A stretch of DNA of 64,000 nucleotides from Allorhizobium pseudoryzae (GCF_011046245.1 NZ_CP049244.1:992001-1056000); one strand, 5' to 3'; positions 1 to 9,525 are shown, counted from the first letter of the stretch. The notes: generated by a model not told the origin, from the letters alone. Program-made: numbers and translations.

Positions 1-164
1 AGGAAGAAGGCCGCCATGCCGCCGATGCCGGTCTTTTTCTGCAGATAGCGGAGCGGTCGGTCGGCCAGGCCCATGACGAGATGGACCGGCGCCAGCAGCA
101 CCGAAAGCCAGTCGGTTCGTTGCGGCGTCACCGGCCGCTCGGATGGGGGTTTGGGCTGCGCCAT
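1..164 (-). CDS. Sugar ABC transporter permease, N-terminal fragment
   Basis: Only the first 54 codons are in the window; the rest lies beyond the left edge. The start is the ATG at 164. The peptide opens with a Pro-rich cytoplasmic leader (MAQPKPPSERPVTPQ), then a basic amphipathic stretch, and the hydrophobic residues of a likely first membrane helix begin at the edge (GGMAAFFL). This layout and its position just downstream of a binding-protein gene fit a MalF-type inner-membrane subunit of a family-1 carbohydrate importer. It is about 110 bp downstream of the binding-protein stop and should belong to the same pectin-oligomer uptake operon. The assignment rests mainly on context, since no permease signature is visible. 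Confidence 0.6.
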   Translation of the reverse strand, partial: MAQPKPPSERPVTPQRTDWLSVLLAPVHLVMGLADRPLRYLQKKTGIGGMAAFF

Positions 165-189
165 GGGGCAATTCCTCATGCATCGGGTG

Positions 190-220
190 CCGCGCGGTAA
201 TACGCGCGGGCAAGGCCCGC
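190..220 (-). terminator. Tandem GC-rich hairpins between binding-protein and permease genes
   Basis: Two overlapping inverted repeats are visible: CCGCGCG/CGCGCGG (190-196 with 203-209) and GCGGGC/GCCCGC (206-211 with 215-220). No T-run follows. Stable hairpins between a periplasmic binding-protein gene and its permease genes commonly protect the upstream mRNA or attenuate downstream expression, as at malE-malF in E. coli. That role here is inference. Confidence 0.45.
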
Positions 221-271
221 CCACCCCGTTAGACACAAGGGGCAGGCGGGTGTTTCACGATCAGGTCTGGC

Positions 272-1534
272 TCAGAGGCCCGAGGCCTTCACCTTCTCGG
301 CCACATCGCTGTCGATGCGGGAAAAGGCGTCCGCTGCCGACATTTCACCGGCCACCGCCTGGGCGACACGGGTCACGACCGCGCCGTACATCGTGTCGGA
401 CCAGCGCCAGCCCGGCATTTTCAGCGCGAGATCGGAGGTGGTCTTGGTGGCGTTGACGAAGGTGTTCAGCGCGTCCTTGACGAGCTGGCTATCCGACTTG
501 AAGTTCACGCCTTCGGCAATGACGCCCTTGTGCGCCGGCAGGAACAGAGTGCGCTCGGAGAATTCCTTCACGATGTCCTTGCGGGCCAGGTAATCCATGA
601 CCTTGGCGACTTCTTTGGCGTTCTTGGTGTATTTCACCGCCACGAGGGCAGCGCCACCGGGAAGGCCGGTGCAGGCCGTCGGGCCGCAGGGGCTGCCGGT
701 TGCCACCCAGTCGAAATTATTGCCGATCTTCTTGGCAAAGTTCGGGACCTGCCAGGAGCCGGCATAATAGAAGGCGACCTGACCGTTGATGAAGTCATCG
801 GCCGCGGCGCGGTAGGACTGGCCGGCCGCAGACACCCAGACGTCCTTCGACATGGTGCCGTCCTTCGACCAGTCGATGAACTTGCCGAAATAGGTCTTGG
901 CGCCCTCGTTGAGCGGCGCAGGCTTGCCACCCGCCCCCATATAGTCCGCGCCGTAGGAGATCGCCGGCCCGGTGATGCGGTGACCGGAACGGTCCATCGC
1001 CATCGGGTAGGGGATCTGCTGGCTGGCGGCGACCTTCTTGGCAGCGGCCGCCCAGTCATCCCAGGTGGCCTTCGGACCCGGCAGCGGAACGCCTGCCTGC
1101 TCGAACAGCGTCTTGTTGGCAAAACCGCCGGTCAGCGTCAGCTGCGTCATGAAGCCGGAGATCTGGTTGGACCCGTCGGGCCGCATCCAGTCGGCATTGG
1201 CGCCGAAATTCTCGTCCCAATACTTGGCATCGGCCACCAGCGGGCGTAGGTCGAGCCAGTGCTTGGACAGGTCCTTGATCGCGGTGACGCGGGCGATATC
1301 CGGGCCATTGCCGGCTTCCAGCTGCACCGGCAGCTGTTCCTTGATCACGCTATAGGCAACATTGTCCACAATGACGTTGATGCCCGGATTGTCCTTCATG
1401 AACCGGTTGATCAGGTCCTGGAACACTTCCCCTTCGATGCCGTCCGAATACCACATGATGCGCACATCACCGGCCTGCGCGGTGGTTGCCATCAGCGCCA
1501 GTGCCGATGCAGCCAGAATCGATTTCAATGCCAT
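272..1534 (-). CDS. Extracellular carbohydrate-binding protein of ABC transporter
   Basis: This is a 420-residue family-1 solute-binding protein that would capture a sugar oligomer in the periplasm for the adjacent permeases. I start it at the ATG at 1534, preceded by AAGGAGGAGGAAAG, rather than 20 codons upstream. The resulting N-terminus (MALKSILAASALALMATTAQA) is a clean Sec signal peptide ending in AQA. The mature protein starts GDVRIMWYSDG and has the usual fold landmarks: a GNGPDIARV-type segment after the first lobe, and an aromatic-rich sugar-binding lobe (for example YYAGSWQVPNF). It lies 49 bp downstream of an 824-aa unknown protein, with kduI and a GH105 hydrolase further upstream in the same operon. 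An unsaturated galacturonide or rhamnogalacturonide is therefore the likely ligand. Substrate is inference. Confidence 0.85.
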   Translation of the reverse strand: MALKSILAASALALMATTAQAGDVRIMWYSDGIEGEVFQDLINRFMKDNPGINVIVDNVAYSVIKEQLPVQLEAGNGPDIARVTAIKDLSKHWLDLRPLVADAKYWDENFGANADWMRPDGSNQISGFMTQLTLTGGFANKTLFEQAGVPLPGPKATWDDWAAAAKKVAASQQIPYPMAMDRSGHRITGPAISYGADYMGAGGKPAPLNEGAKTYFGKFIDWSKDGTMSKDVWVSAAGQSYRAAADDFINGQVAFYYAGSWQVPNFAKKIGNNFDWVATGSPCGPTACTGLPGGAALVAVKYTKNAKEVAKVMDYLARKDIVKEFSERTLFLPAHKGVIAEGVNFKSDSQLVKDALNTFVNATKTTSDLALKMPGWRWSDTMYGAVVTRVAQAVAGEMSAADAFSRIDSDVAEKVKASGL

Positions 1535-1583
1535 GGTCTTTCCTCCTCCTTGTGGGGCAGATCCTCCATCCGCCCCGGTTATT

Positions 1584-4058
1584 TTAAAGTGCAATGGCCT
1601 CGCCCGTTACCGTGTAGTCCTCGCGGCGTAGGGTGCGGCCTTCGGCATTCACCGATCCGTCGGCCATGAACTTGACGGGGCCGTAGTCCGGATCGTGGAT
1701 GATGATCGTGCCATCCTCCGCCACCTCGGCCGTCAGTCCGCCGTAGCGCGTCTCGGCGCTCATAAGGTCGCCGGCTTCCGCAAGTCGTACGATCCAGCGC
1801 GTCTTGCGTCCGGCAAGCCTCAATTCCGCGCTGGCGGACGGTCCTTCCGTGACAGGCAGAAGGTCGCCGCTGCCGATCAGAAGCGCAACACCTGTGCCGC
1901 TGCGGGCAAGGGCCGCGTTACCGGCCACGCGGCTCTCCTCGAACTCCGCCTGCGGGAACCAGGCATGCGAGAATTCCGGCTGGTCCTCGTGCACGTCGAA
2001 ATCGGCAATCGCCAGTCCGCGATACTGTTGCACTCTCGGCACCGTGCCGCAACCGCCCCAATAGGACGGCCGACCGTAGCCCAACTGGATCACCTCGCCC
2101 GGATGGTTGATCCAGATCGCCGCTTCCGGCTTTTCACCGATGCGCAGGTGCAGGACCGTCTCCTGATAGCCCCAGTCCTTCCACCGGTAATGCACGGCGG
2201 AGCCCATGGCGTAGTGTTCGCCCTTGTAGTGATAAAGCGCGGCAAACTTGTCCTGCCCCTGGGCAAAGCGCCATTCCTGATGGGAAGAGCCGCGATGGTC
2301 GGCAATCGCCAGCAATTCGGCCGGCACCTCAAGCCCGTGATCACGCAGGCAGACGGCCAGTTGCGGCAGGGCATGCACGCGGCGGCCATACCAGCCCTTG
2401 CCCCAGAGCAGGCGAGCAACGCCCGACAGTTCCAGCGAGCGGCCGGCGCACAGCGTGTGTTCGTAGGAGCGGCCTTGCGCTGCCGTCACCATGCCGTGAT
2501 GGGCGGAGCGGGCAATGACCTCGCAGAGCCGGATGATGCCGGCCTTGGCGCGGTCGGCGATGTCCTTGTCGGGGGAAAGAGCCGCCAGCGCCGTCAACCC
2601 CTTCAGGTCGATCGGGAAATAGGGGGCGGAGTTGAATTCCGCCATTTCCCAGTGTTCGAAGTGATCGAGCCAGGCGCGAACCCGCGCGGCGCCGATCTTC
2701 GACTGCTCGGCGCCCTTGCGGCCCGAGCGGACGAAGGTCGCCTCGGGAAGCAGATGGCCGGCGAGATAGCAGGCGGTGTGGAAGAGCAGCGCGTGGTTTT
2801 CGGAAAAATACCACTGCACGTCATTGCCGGGCTCGTCCATCCAGTAGCGATAGTTGAGGATGGCGCCGTCGATGCGGGCGCGGGTCTTGTCGTTGATGTC
2901 CTGGCCCCACACGGTGCGCGACCAGATGAGCGGCACCAGCGAGAAATCGGCGCAGTCGTGGCAATCCTCGATCGAGGGCAGGATCTCCTCGATCATCGCG
3001 TCCGTATCGGCACCGGCGCGACCGCTGGCGAGGCGAGCAAAGGCCCGCACGGTGTCGCGCTCGGAATGCTCGGAAATGGCATCCAGCGTTTCGCTGATCC
3101 GGTCGGCAAGCGCGGCGGGCGCTGAACCCTGACGCTCCGCATGGCAGATCTCGACGCCGAGCGGACGGGCGGCGACGAAGCCGCCGGCGTCCAGCGTGAT
3201 GCGGAAATGGCGGAAATCGGCGGGCGCCTGTTCGGCGGGACCGAGATTGAGGCGGGTGGCGCCGGCTTCCAGCTTGAAATCATGGTCGAAGCGTTCGCGC
3301 GACATGAAATCGCCCTCGACCGCAACGTTCACATCGACGGCAACCGGCAGCGGCTTGGCGAAGAGAAGCGTGATGTCGCCGGAGAAGTAAGCGGGGCGGT
3401 CGAGATGCATGCCTTCGAGCGCCGTCTCGATGCTTTCGGCCACGGACCCTTCGACCGGTACCGGAATTGCGATCTTAGCCACCGGTCCCGACAGGTAGTC
3501 GAACTGGTAGAAATAGCGGGCGTCGCGCTCCGCCAAATCGTCGAAGAAGAGCGTGATCTCGTTCAGGCCCGCCTTCAGCGGCAGAGCGAACTCCTGTTTG
3601 GTTTCCAGATTGCGGCCATAGGGCGCCATCCAGCCGATTTCTTCGCCGTTGAGGAAGAGGACCGCGCCGCCGCAGGTGCCGAGCCGGATTTTGGCCGGAC
3701 CAGCTTCCGATGCCTCGATATGGGTACGGGCCCAGGTGGCAAGCCGGGTCGGGCGGAACCAGAAACCGGAGAGATCGACGCGCGGCGAGCCGAAGGGCAG
3801 CCACCAGCGAGCGGCCTCGAATTGGCCACGCACATCCGGGCGCTTGCCACGATAGGTCTCGGCAAAAATCGTCCGGCAGGGATACTCGTGCGGAATGAAG
3901 TTCTTGTGCTTGGTGAGGAAGAAGAAGGGATCCATCTCGCCCTTCATCGGCTGGTCGGGCGTATCGAACCGCTCTTCCATCACCGCGCCGAGCTGCCAGT
4001 AGCGCACCGGTTCACCGGCGCTGAGAGGCTTTCGCATGTAGGTCTGTTCAGTCGTCAT
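1584..4058 (-). CDS. Large protein of unknown family in pectin operon
   Basis: I do not recognise a named family for this 824-residue protein. It has no signal peptide and no membrane segment, so it should be cytoplasmic. Residues about 90-190 look like a galactose-binding-like beta-sandwich, as in many glycoside hydrolases (RLGTCGGAVLFLNGEEIGW, then a GLNEITLFFDD stretch). The centre, roughly 310-660, is helical and rich in Trp, His and Tyr, resembling an (alpha/alpha)6-toroid (for example DVQWYFSENHALLFHTACYLAG and AQGRSYEHTLCAGRSLELSG). The C-terminus appears beta-rich. The start ATG at 4058 overlaps the kduI stop (ATGA), implying translational coupling. Between KduI, a GH105 hydrolase and a sugar importer, it is most likely a hydrolase or lyase acting on imported pectic or related oligosaccharides; the activity is inferred. 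Confidence 0.7.
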   Translation of the reverse strand: MTTEQTYMRKPLSAGEPVRYWQLGAVMEERFDTPDQPMKGEMDPFFFLTKHKNFIPHEYPCRTIFAETYRGKRPDVRGQFEAARWWLPFGSPRVDLSGFWFRPTRLATWARTHIEASEAGPAKIRLGTCGGAVLFLNGEEIGWMAPYGRNLETKQEFALPLKAGLNEITLFFDDLAERDARYFYQFDYLSGPVAKIAIPVPVEGSVAESIETALEGMHLDRPAYFSGDITLLFAKPLPVAVDVNVAVEGDFMSRERFDHDFKLEAGATRLNLGPAEQAPADFRHFRITLDAGGFVAARPLGVEICHAERQGSAPAALADRISETLDAISEHSERDTVRAFARLASGRAGADTDAMIEEILPSIEDCHDCADFSLVPLIWSRTVWGQDINDKTRARIDGAILNYRYWMDEPGNDVQWYFSENHALLFHTACYLAGHLLPEATFVRSGRKGAEQSKIGAARVRAWLDHFEHWEMAEFNSAPYFPIDLKGLTALAALSPDKDIADRAKAGIIRLCEVIARSAHHGMVTAAQGRSYEHTLCAGRSLELSGVARLLWGKGWYGRRVHALPQLAVCLRDHGLEVPAELLAIADHRGSSHQEWRFAQGQDKFAALYHYKGEHYAMGSAVHYRWKDWGYQETVLHLRIGEKPEAAIWINHPGEVIQLGYGRPSYWGGCGTVPRVQQYRGLAIADFDVHEDQPEFSHAWFPQAEFEESRVAGNAALARSGTGVALLIGSGDLLPVTEGPSASAELRLAGRKTRWIVRLAEAGDLMSAETRYGGLTAEVAEDGTIIIHDPDYGPVKFMADGSVNAEGRTLRREDYTVTGEAIAL

Positions 4059-4891
4059 TTCAGGTCCGCCACGGCCACCGGGGCCACATCATTATATTCC
4101 TGGTTTTCGCCGGTCATGCCCCAGACGAAGGCGTAAGGGCCGGTGCCGGCCCCCATATGGATCGACCAGGCGGGAGACAGCACCGCATCGCCACCGGCGA
4201 CGATCAGGTTGCGCGTCTGGTCCGGGCGTCCCATCAGATGAATGACGCGGTCGTCCGCGCCCATGTCGAAATAGCAATAGGCTTCCATGCGCCGCTCGTG
4301 CAGATGCGGCGGCATGGTGTTCCAGACGCTGCCTTCGGCGAGATCGGTGATGCCCATCAGAAGCAGGCAGGACGGCGCCACCTGCGGATGGATATACATG
4401 CGCAGCCTGCGCTTATTGGAACGCTTCTCCTCACCGAGTTCGAGCAGCTTCGATTGCGCCCGCGTGATCAGGCGATGGGGAAAATCGGCGCCGGCCGGAA
4501 CGGAGTTCATGTAGAAGCGCGCGGGCTTTTCCGGATCGGCGGAGCGGACCTCGATCGTCCGCGCGCCGCGCCCGATATAAAGCACGTCGCGATTGTCGAG
4601 GGCGAAGTCCTCACCATCCACCGTGATGGAACCGGCGCCGCCAAGATTGGCAATGCCCATCTCGCGGGCCGACAGGAGATAGGGCGTGCCGATGTCCTCA
4701 CCGGAACCGAAGGTGAGCGGCGATGTGGTTGGCACCGCGCCGCCGAGGATCAGTCGGTCCACATGGGTGTAGACGAAGGTCGCCTGACCGGCGGCAAACA
4801 GGTCCTCGATGAGGAATTCCTTGCGCAGGCGCTCCGTATCGTAGGTCTTGATGTCCTCGGGAGAGGCTCCGTAAAGAACGCGCATCGTCAT
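4055..4891 (-). CDS. kduI: 5-dehydro-4-deoxy-D-glucuronate isomerase
   Basis: KduI converts 5-keto-4-deoxyuronate, released from unsaturated galacturonides, to 3-deoxy-D-glycero-2,5-hexodiulosonate in the cytoplasmic pectin pathway. At 278 residues it matches the family length. The metal-binding cupin ligands known from E. coli KduI (His196, His198, Glu203, His245) fall at exactly the same numbers here, in PPHLHERRMEAY and SIHMGAG. Its start overlaps the GH105 stop and its stop overlaps the start of the 824-aa gene, both by four bases, so the three are translationally linked. A kduD dehydrogenase is not visible in the window and may lie beyond the left edge or elsewhere. Confidence 0.95.
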   Translation of the reverse strand: MTMRVLYGASPEDIKTYDTERLRKEFLIEDLFAAGQATFVYTHVDRLILGGAVPTTSPLTFGSGEDIGTPYLLSAREMGIANLGGAGSITVDGEDFALDNRDVLYIGRGARTIEVRSADPEKPARFYMNSVPAGADFPHRLITRAQSKLLELGEEKRSNKRRLRMYIHPQVAPSCLLLMGITDLAEGSVWNTMPPHLHERRMEAYCYFDMGADDRVIHLMGRPDQTRNLIVAGGDAVLSPAWSIHMGAGTGPYAFVWGMTGENQEYNDVAPVAVADLK

Positions 4892-5988
4892 GCCGCTTTC
4901 TCCGCCGCGTCCACGTGGCTCAGCGCCTCCGACAGGCAGAGGATCGAGAGCGCCTGGCCGTAACCGGTCGGCTGGATGGGGATGTCCTTGTAGAACTGCA
5001 GGTCGTGGCCCATGCGCGTGCCGTAGGAGACGTTCAGCACCGTGCCGCTGTCGTCGATATTGTCCATCACGAAGCGGACGGCCTTGAGACCCGCTTCACG
5101 CCAGGCCGGCGTGCCGAGACCAAGGCGATAACCCTTCAGCAGGCCGTAACCGATGCCGGCGGTCGCGGATGTCTCCTCGTAGGAGGTCGGATCGTCGAGC
5201 AGGGTGCGCCAGGCGCCGCTTTTCGCTTGCAGCGGCAGAAGCGCATTCACCTGTGCGGTCAATACACCGAGCAGGAAATCCTTCACCGGCTTCGGAAGTT
5301 CGGCAAGGTCGATGAGGTCGAAGATGCCGGCGGTGATCCAGGCATTGCCGCGGGCCCAGCGGGCGCGGGCGAAGTTGTGGCGACCCTGAAACGTCCAGCC
5401 GTGGAACCAGAGGCCGGTTTCCACGTCGGAGAGGTAGCGGGCGTGGACGAGGAATTGGCGTGCCGCCTCGTCCACCAGTTCCTGCCGGCCGCTCGCCTGA
5501 CCGTAGGAGGCCAGGAACAGCGCTACCATGTAGAGGGTGTCGTCCCAGAGTTCGTTGTCGTTCACCTTGTCGGAGACATGGTGCTCGAAGGCGCCTTCCT
5601 CCGTGCGTCCCATGTCTGCCATCACCCGGTCGGCCCAGGCATCGAGCGGCGCCTTCCAGCGGTCGTCCTGCGTTTCGCGCCAGAGAACGGAAAGGCCAAG
5701 CATCGGCGCGGTCGTGTTGACGTTGAGCGACGGCAGACCTGCCGCGAGCCGCGCCTCGTACCAGCCCTCGACCAGCGCCTTCAGGTCGTCGCGGCCGGTA
5801 AACTGCCAGAGCCGGATCAGGCCATAGAGCCCGACTCCTTGCGGCCATTCCCAGCTATCGAAGGAAATATAGTCGCCGGCGGTGCCATCGAGATTTGGTT
5901 CGTGAAAACGACCGTCGTGCTTCAAGCCGGTCATGCCGGCCACCAGCCGATCAAGATTGGCAAGAATGGTGGTGCCATTCAGGGCCAT
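4888..5988 (-). CDS. Unsaturated rhamnogalacturonyl/galacturonyl hydrolase (GH105)
   Basis: This 366-residue protein has the (alpha/alpha)6-barrel pattern of GH105 (YteR/YesR) and lacks a signal peptide, so it would act on imported oligosaccharides. GH105 enzymes remove the 4,5-unsaturated uronic acid left by pectate or rhamnogalacturonan lyases. Family hallmarks are NDNELWDDTLYMVALFLA, which carries the expected catalytic Asp, and RARWARGNAW, with SYEETSATAGIGYGLLKG near the C-terminal third. The start ATG at 5988 is preceded by GGGAGGA. It is the first gene of the operon and faces a LacI regulator across 117 bp. Its product would feed KduI, encoded next. Confidence 0.9.
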   Translation of the reverse strand: MALNGTTILANLDRLVAGMTGLKHDGRFHEPNLDGTAGDYISFDSWEWPQGVGLYGLIRLWQFTGRDDLKALVEGWYEARLAAGLPSLNVNTTAPMLGLSVLWRETQDDRWKAPLDAWADRVMADMGRTEEGAFEHHVSDKVNDNELWDDTLYMVALFLASYGQASGRQELVDEAARQFLVHARYLSDVETGLWFHGWTFQGRHNFARARWARGNAWITAGIFDLIDLAELPKPVKDFLLGVLTAQVNALLPLQAKSGAWRTLLDDPTSYEETSATAGIGYGLLKGYRLGLGTPAWREAGLKAVRFVMDNIDDSGTVLNVSYGTRMGHDLQFYKDIPIQPTGYGQALSILCLSEALSHVDAAEKAA

Positions 5989-6059
5989 GAAATCCTCCCG
6001 TCTTCCGCCTCTCCCAAGGCGGTCATGTCTTGAGGCTCAGCAAAACACTGAGAAAAAGA

Positions 6060-6067
6060 TTGCGCAA
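6060..6067. promoter_or_regulatory. Candidate LacI-family operator core
   Basis: The 117-bp divergent region between the GH105 operon and the lacI-type gene contains the perfect palindrome TTGCGCAA, followed by an A/T-rich stretch and a further TTTGCG. Its location suits control of both directions by the adjacent LacI regulator. The palindrome is short, so this is only a candidate. Confidence 0.3.
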
Positions 6068-6105
6068 GCTGAAAATTTTTTGCAGTTTGCGGGAAGGAGA
6101 TTGCC

Positions 6106-7161
6106 ATGGACCTCAAGCCGCTGCCGGGAAAACGGGCGAAGAAAAACCGACGCGTCACGCTGGACGATGTGGCGCGTACCTGTGGCGTGTCGCTCAGCAC
6201 CGCCTCGCGGGCGCTGGCGGGCGAAAAGGGCGTGCGCCCGGACATCCGGGAAAAGGTCCTCGCTGCCGCCAAGCAGGTGAATTATGCCGTTCCTGCCGCT
6301 CTTGCCGGCCGCAAGGTCATCCTCGCCGCCTCCAGTGCCGCGATGATCGATTATGTCCGCAACCAGTTCACGCTCTACGTTCTGGAAGGACTGAATGAAC
6401 GCGCAGCCGCACTGGGCCTGGAGATCGTAACCCGGGCTGTGACCGATCGGGCAGACGAAAAACAGCTTCTGCAGGATGCGCGCGAAGATCCGGAAACCGC
6501 GGGCCTGTTGTTCCTGACAGTGGACGATGAAGCCATGCTGGCGGCGACGCGCGATTTCCCGAAACCCGTCGTTCTGCTGAATGGCCACGATCCGCTGATG
6601 CGGCTCTCCAGTGTCACGCCCTGCAACCGGTCTGCCGCACGGCTTGCCACCGATCATCTCATTCAGCTCGGCCACCGGCGCATCCTGTTTCTCATGCGGC
6701 CCGGTCGGCGCACCATCGAGCACCGTAAGGAAGGCTGGCAAGATGCGCTGCGGCTGAAAGGGCTCGATCATTCGGAGCGGATGGTCGTCACGGTGGACGA
6801 CTGGCTGCCGGAACTGGCGGCGCAGGCGATCGGGCAGAGGCTGTCGGAGAAGGGACAGGATTTCACCGCAGTCGTGACGGCGGGCGACAGTCTGGCCGTC
6901 GGTGCCATCATGGCGGTGCAGAAAGCGGGGCTATCTGTGCCTGGGGATATCTCGGTGGTGGGTATGGATGACCTGCCGCAGGCGGCCTTTGTCAATCCGC
7001 CTCTCACGACGATGCATTTGCCCATGCGCGAAATCGGGGCCGCGGCCGTCGACCTGCTGAGCGAGAGCATGGCCGGTCGCATCAGCCTTGCCCGGCGCAT
7101 CGAACTCGCTTGCCATCTCGTTGACCGTGCCTCCACCGGTCGCGCGCCGGATGCGACGTAA
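6106..7161 (+). CDS. LacI-family transcriptional regulator of pectin operon
   Basis: This 351-residue protein has a LacI helix-turn-helix at about residues 16-60 (VTLDDVARTCGVSLSTASRALAGEKGVRP, then a YAVP hinge) and a periplasmic-binding-protein-like effector domain. The latter includes LATDHLIQLGHRRILFL and the conserved PGDISVVGMDDLPQAAFVNPPLTTM. The start ATG at 6106 follows GGAAGGAGATTGCC. It is divergent from the GH105-kduI-transporter operon and is the obvious candidate repressor, derepressed by a sugar acid from the pathway. The inducer cannot be read from sequence. The basic leader before the helix-turn-helix (KRAKKNRR) is somewhat longer than usual. Confidence 0.9.
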   Translation: MDLKPLPGKRAKKNRRVTLDDVARTCGVSLSTASRALAGEKGVRPDIREKVLAAAKQVNYAVPAALAGRKVILAASSAAMIDYVRNQFTLYVLEGLNERAAALGLEIVTRAVTDRADEKQLLQDAREDPETAGLLFLTVDDEAMLAATRDFPKPVVLLNGHDPLMRLSSVTPCNRSAARLATDHLIQLGHRRILFLMRPGRRTIEHRKEGWQDALRLKGLDHSERMVVTVDDWLPELAAQAIGQRLSEKGQDFTAVVTAGDSLAVGAIMAVQKAGLSVPGDISVVGMDDLPQAAFVNPPLTTMHLPMREIGAAAVDLLSESMAGRISLARRIELACHLVDRASTGRAPDAT

Positions 7162-7232
7162 ACCCAAGATACGGTCAAGAGACTGGATGAAAAGCCATCC
7201 TGTTGTGACGCAAAAATGCGACAAAACCGGCC

Positions 7233-7248
7233 TTAAACGTTAGTTTAA
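7233..7248. promoter_or_regulatory. Inverted repeat upstream of chemoreceptor gene
   Basis: TTAAAC-GTTA-GTTTAA is a perfect 6-bp inverted repeat about 50 bp before the chemoreceptor start, in an otherwise unremarkable 138-bp gap. It could be an operator or promoter element; no regulator is assigned. Confidence 0.25.
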
Positions 7249-7299
7249 CGAAGCTCCCGCATTTTAGATTGATGTAAGTCAATTGCGCGGGGGCGCCTC

Positions 7300-9306
7300 A
7301 TGCTTATTTTTTCTCGTTTCGGAATGGCAAAGACGGTCACCGTGACAACGATCATGATCCTGATTGTCTCATTGGCAACGGTGTCATGGGTCATTTCATC
7401 AACGATCGCCGGACGGATTCAGCAACAGGCCGTCGATAGCCAGAACACCAGCCTGCGTGTGGCGGCCACCATTGTTGAAAAGGAACTTCCCGGCACGCAG
7501 GTGACGTGGAAGAACGGCAATGTCGATCGCATTGTGGCGACGGCCATTCCGGCGAGCTTTACCGATCATTCGATGATCGACAACATCGGTCGCATGACGG
7601 GGCAGACGGCCACCATTTTCGCGTGGGATCCGCAGAACCAGGACTTCTGGCGCCGCACCACGAATATCATCAAGCCGGATGGCAACCGCGCGGTTGGAAC
7701 GGCGCTCGGCAAAACGGGCGCGGTCTATCCCTTCCTCACCAAGGGGCAGGTCTATCGCGGCGAGGCGACCATTCTGGACGTGCCCTATTACACCATCTAC
7801 CAGCCGATCTTCTCGCCGGCCGGCGAGGTCATCGGTATCCTCTACGCCGGTGTGCGTGCGGCCGATATCAACAGCATGGCAAGCGAGATGACCTGGGCGA
7901 TCGGCATTTCCGCCGCGATCGTCCTCTGTCTGGCGGCCTTGCTGGTCGCAATGCTCACCCGCGCCGTGGTGGGGTCCCTGCCGCGGGTGACCGCTGCCGC
8001 AAAAAGCCTCGCCGCTGGCGATCTGACCACCGCCGTGCCGCACCAGACCTTCCGCAACGAGATCGGTGATCTCGCGCGTGCGCTGGAGGTGTTCCGCGAA
8101 GGGGCGCTCCAGAAAATCGCCATCGAACAGAACGCTGCCGAAGCATCGGCTGTCGGCGAACGCGAACGTGCGGAGCGCGAGGCCGCCAAGGAAGCAGAGG
8201 CACGGGCCCTCGACCAGGCGGTCGCGACGCTTGGCGACGGTCTGAAGCGGCTAAGCGCCGGCGACCTGACGGTGCGTATCGATGACGTTTTCGCAGGCAG
8301 TCTCGACAATCTGCGCGCCGATTTCAACGCGTCCGTCGAAAAGCTGGGCGTGACGATGCAGCAGTTGCGCGACGAGATCTCCGGCATCCAGTCCAGCTCC
8401 AACGAAATGTGCTCGGCAGCCGATGACCTGTCTAAACGCACAGAACAGCAGGCGGCTTCGCTGGAGGAAACATCCGCGGCGCTCGAGGAAATCACGGTGA
8501 CGGTCCGGGCTTCCTCCGCCAAGGCCGATGAGGCATCGAACGTGGCCGAGACCGCCCGCAAGAGCACCGACCAGTCGTCCAAGGTGGTCTCCGATGCAAT
8601 TGCCGCCATGGGCAATATCGAGGAAGCCTCGAACGAGATCTCCAAGATCATCAACGTCATCGACGAAATCGCCTTCCAGACCAACCTCCTGGCGCTGAAT
8701 GCCGGCGTCGAGGCGGCGCGTGCGGGCGAAGCGGGCAAGGGGTTCGCGGTCGTTGCGCAGGAAGTGCGCGAACTGGCGCAACGCTCCGCCAACGCGGCCA
8801 AGGACATCAAGGCGCTGATCCACAAATCCGGCGAGGCGGTGGCCGGCGGCGTGTCGCTGGTCGAGCAGACCGGCAAGGCGCTGACCGACATCTCCGCGCA
8901 TGTCACCACGATCAGCGACAAGATCGCCTCCATCGCCTCGGCGGCGCGCGAGCAGAGTTCGGCGCTTGCAGAAGTCAACACTGCCGTTGGCGAGATGGAT
9001 CAGTTCACCCAGAAGAACGCTGCCATGGTCGAAGAAACGACGGCGGTCTCCTACCGCCTGACGGAAAGCGCTGGCACGCTGGTGTCCCTGATCGGGCAGT
9101 TCAACATCGCCGGCCAGGGCGCGCAGACAATGTCTCGCACCCAAGCACCGGCTTCTCCGGCGCGACGTTCTGCCCCCGCTTCGGCATCTGCCTCAATGGC
9201 TCCTGCATCCTCGCCCGCCCGCAACCTGATGGGCAGCGTCCGCAAGGCATTCGGTGGTGGTGGTGCCGCTGCCGCCACCAAGCAGGACAACTGGGAAGAG
9301 TTCTGA
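7300..9306 (+). CDS. Methyl-accepting chemotaxis protein with periplasmic Cache domain
   Basis: This is a 668-residue transmembrane chemoreceptor. Helix 1 (about 10-32) and helix 2 (about 200-222) bracket a periplasmic single-Cache-type sensor of about 165 residues (including [23 protein letters not shown]). A HAMP region follows (about 223-280), then a linker and the cytoplasmic signalling hairpin. The kinase-contact tip is [33 protein letters not shown] in outline. The C-terminus is a long Ala/Ser/Pro linker ending NWEEF, which matches the pentapeptide used to tether CheR/CheB. It stands alone with its own terminator. The Cache ligand cannot be deduced. Confidence 0.95.
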   Translation: MLIFSRFGMAKTVTVTTIMILIVSLATVSWVISSTIAGRIQQQAVDSQNTSLRVAATIVEKELPGTQVTWKNGNVDRIVATAIPASFTDHSMIDNIGRMTGQTATIFAWDPQNQDFWRRTTNIIKPDGNRAVGTALGKTGAVYPFLTKGQVYRGEATILDVPYYTIYQPIFSPAGEVIGILYAGVRAADINSMASEMTWAIGISAAIVLCLAALLVAMLTRAVVGSLPRVTAAAKSLAAGDLTTAVPHQTFRNEIGDLARALEVFREGALQKIAIEQNAAEASAVGERERAEREAAKEAEARALDQAVATLGDGLKRLSAGDLTVRIDDVFAGSLDNLRADFNASVEKLGVTMQQLRDEISGIQSSSNEMCSAADDLSKRTEQQAASLEETSAALEEITVTVRASSAKADEASNVAETARKSTDQSSKVVSDAIAAMGNIEEASNEISKIINVIDEIAFQTNLLALNAGVEAARAGEAGKGFAVVAQEVRELAQRSANAAKDIKALIHKSGEAVAGGVSLVEQTGKALTDISAHVTTISDKIASIASAAREQSSALAEVNTAVGEMDQFTQKNAAMVEETTAVSYRLTESAGTLVSLIGQFNIAGQGAQTMSRTQAPASPARRSAPASASASMAPASSPARNLMGSVRKAFGGGGAAAATKQDNWEEF

Positions 9307-9333
9307 GGCACACGAACAAACAATCGAAAAAGA

Positions 9334-9361
9334 CTCCTGCCGGACCGGCGGGAGCCTTTTT
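9334..9361 (+). terminator. Rho-independent terminator after chemoreceptor gene
   Basis: CTCCTGCC / GGCGGGAG form an eight-pair stem (one G-U) with a short loop, followed by CCTTTTTC. It lies 28 bp after the stop at 9306. Confidence 0.85.
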
Positions 9362-9387
9362 CATGCGCGTTTTTGGGGGCCCAGGTG

Positions 9388-9504
9388 TCAGCGCTCGTTG
9401 CTGGCGAGGGTCTGCTCGTCTTCCTTCATCTCCAGCCACATCGCATTCATCACGGCAAAGATGGCGGCCAGCGGAAGGCCGAGGATCCAGGCGAAGTACC
9501 ACAT
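9388..9504 (-). CDS. cydX: Cytochrome bd accessory small subunit CydX
   Basis: This 38-residue single-helix membrane peptide is too short for a usual ORF scan. It begins MWYFAWILGLPLAAIFAV and continues NAMWLEMKEDE, the near-universal CydX/YbgT signature. CydX binds and stabilises the CydAB quinol oxidase. The gene lies 21 bp downstream of cydB on the same strand, the usual cydABX order. Its start is preceded by AAGGAGCGA. Confidence 0.95.
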   Translation of the reverse strand: MWYFAWILGLPLAAIFAVMNAMWLEMKEDEQTLASNER

Positions 9505-9525
9505 CTCAAATCGCTCCTTTGTGCT

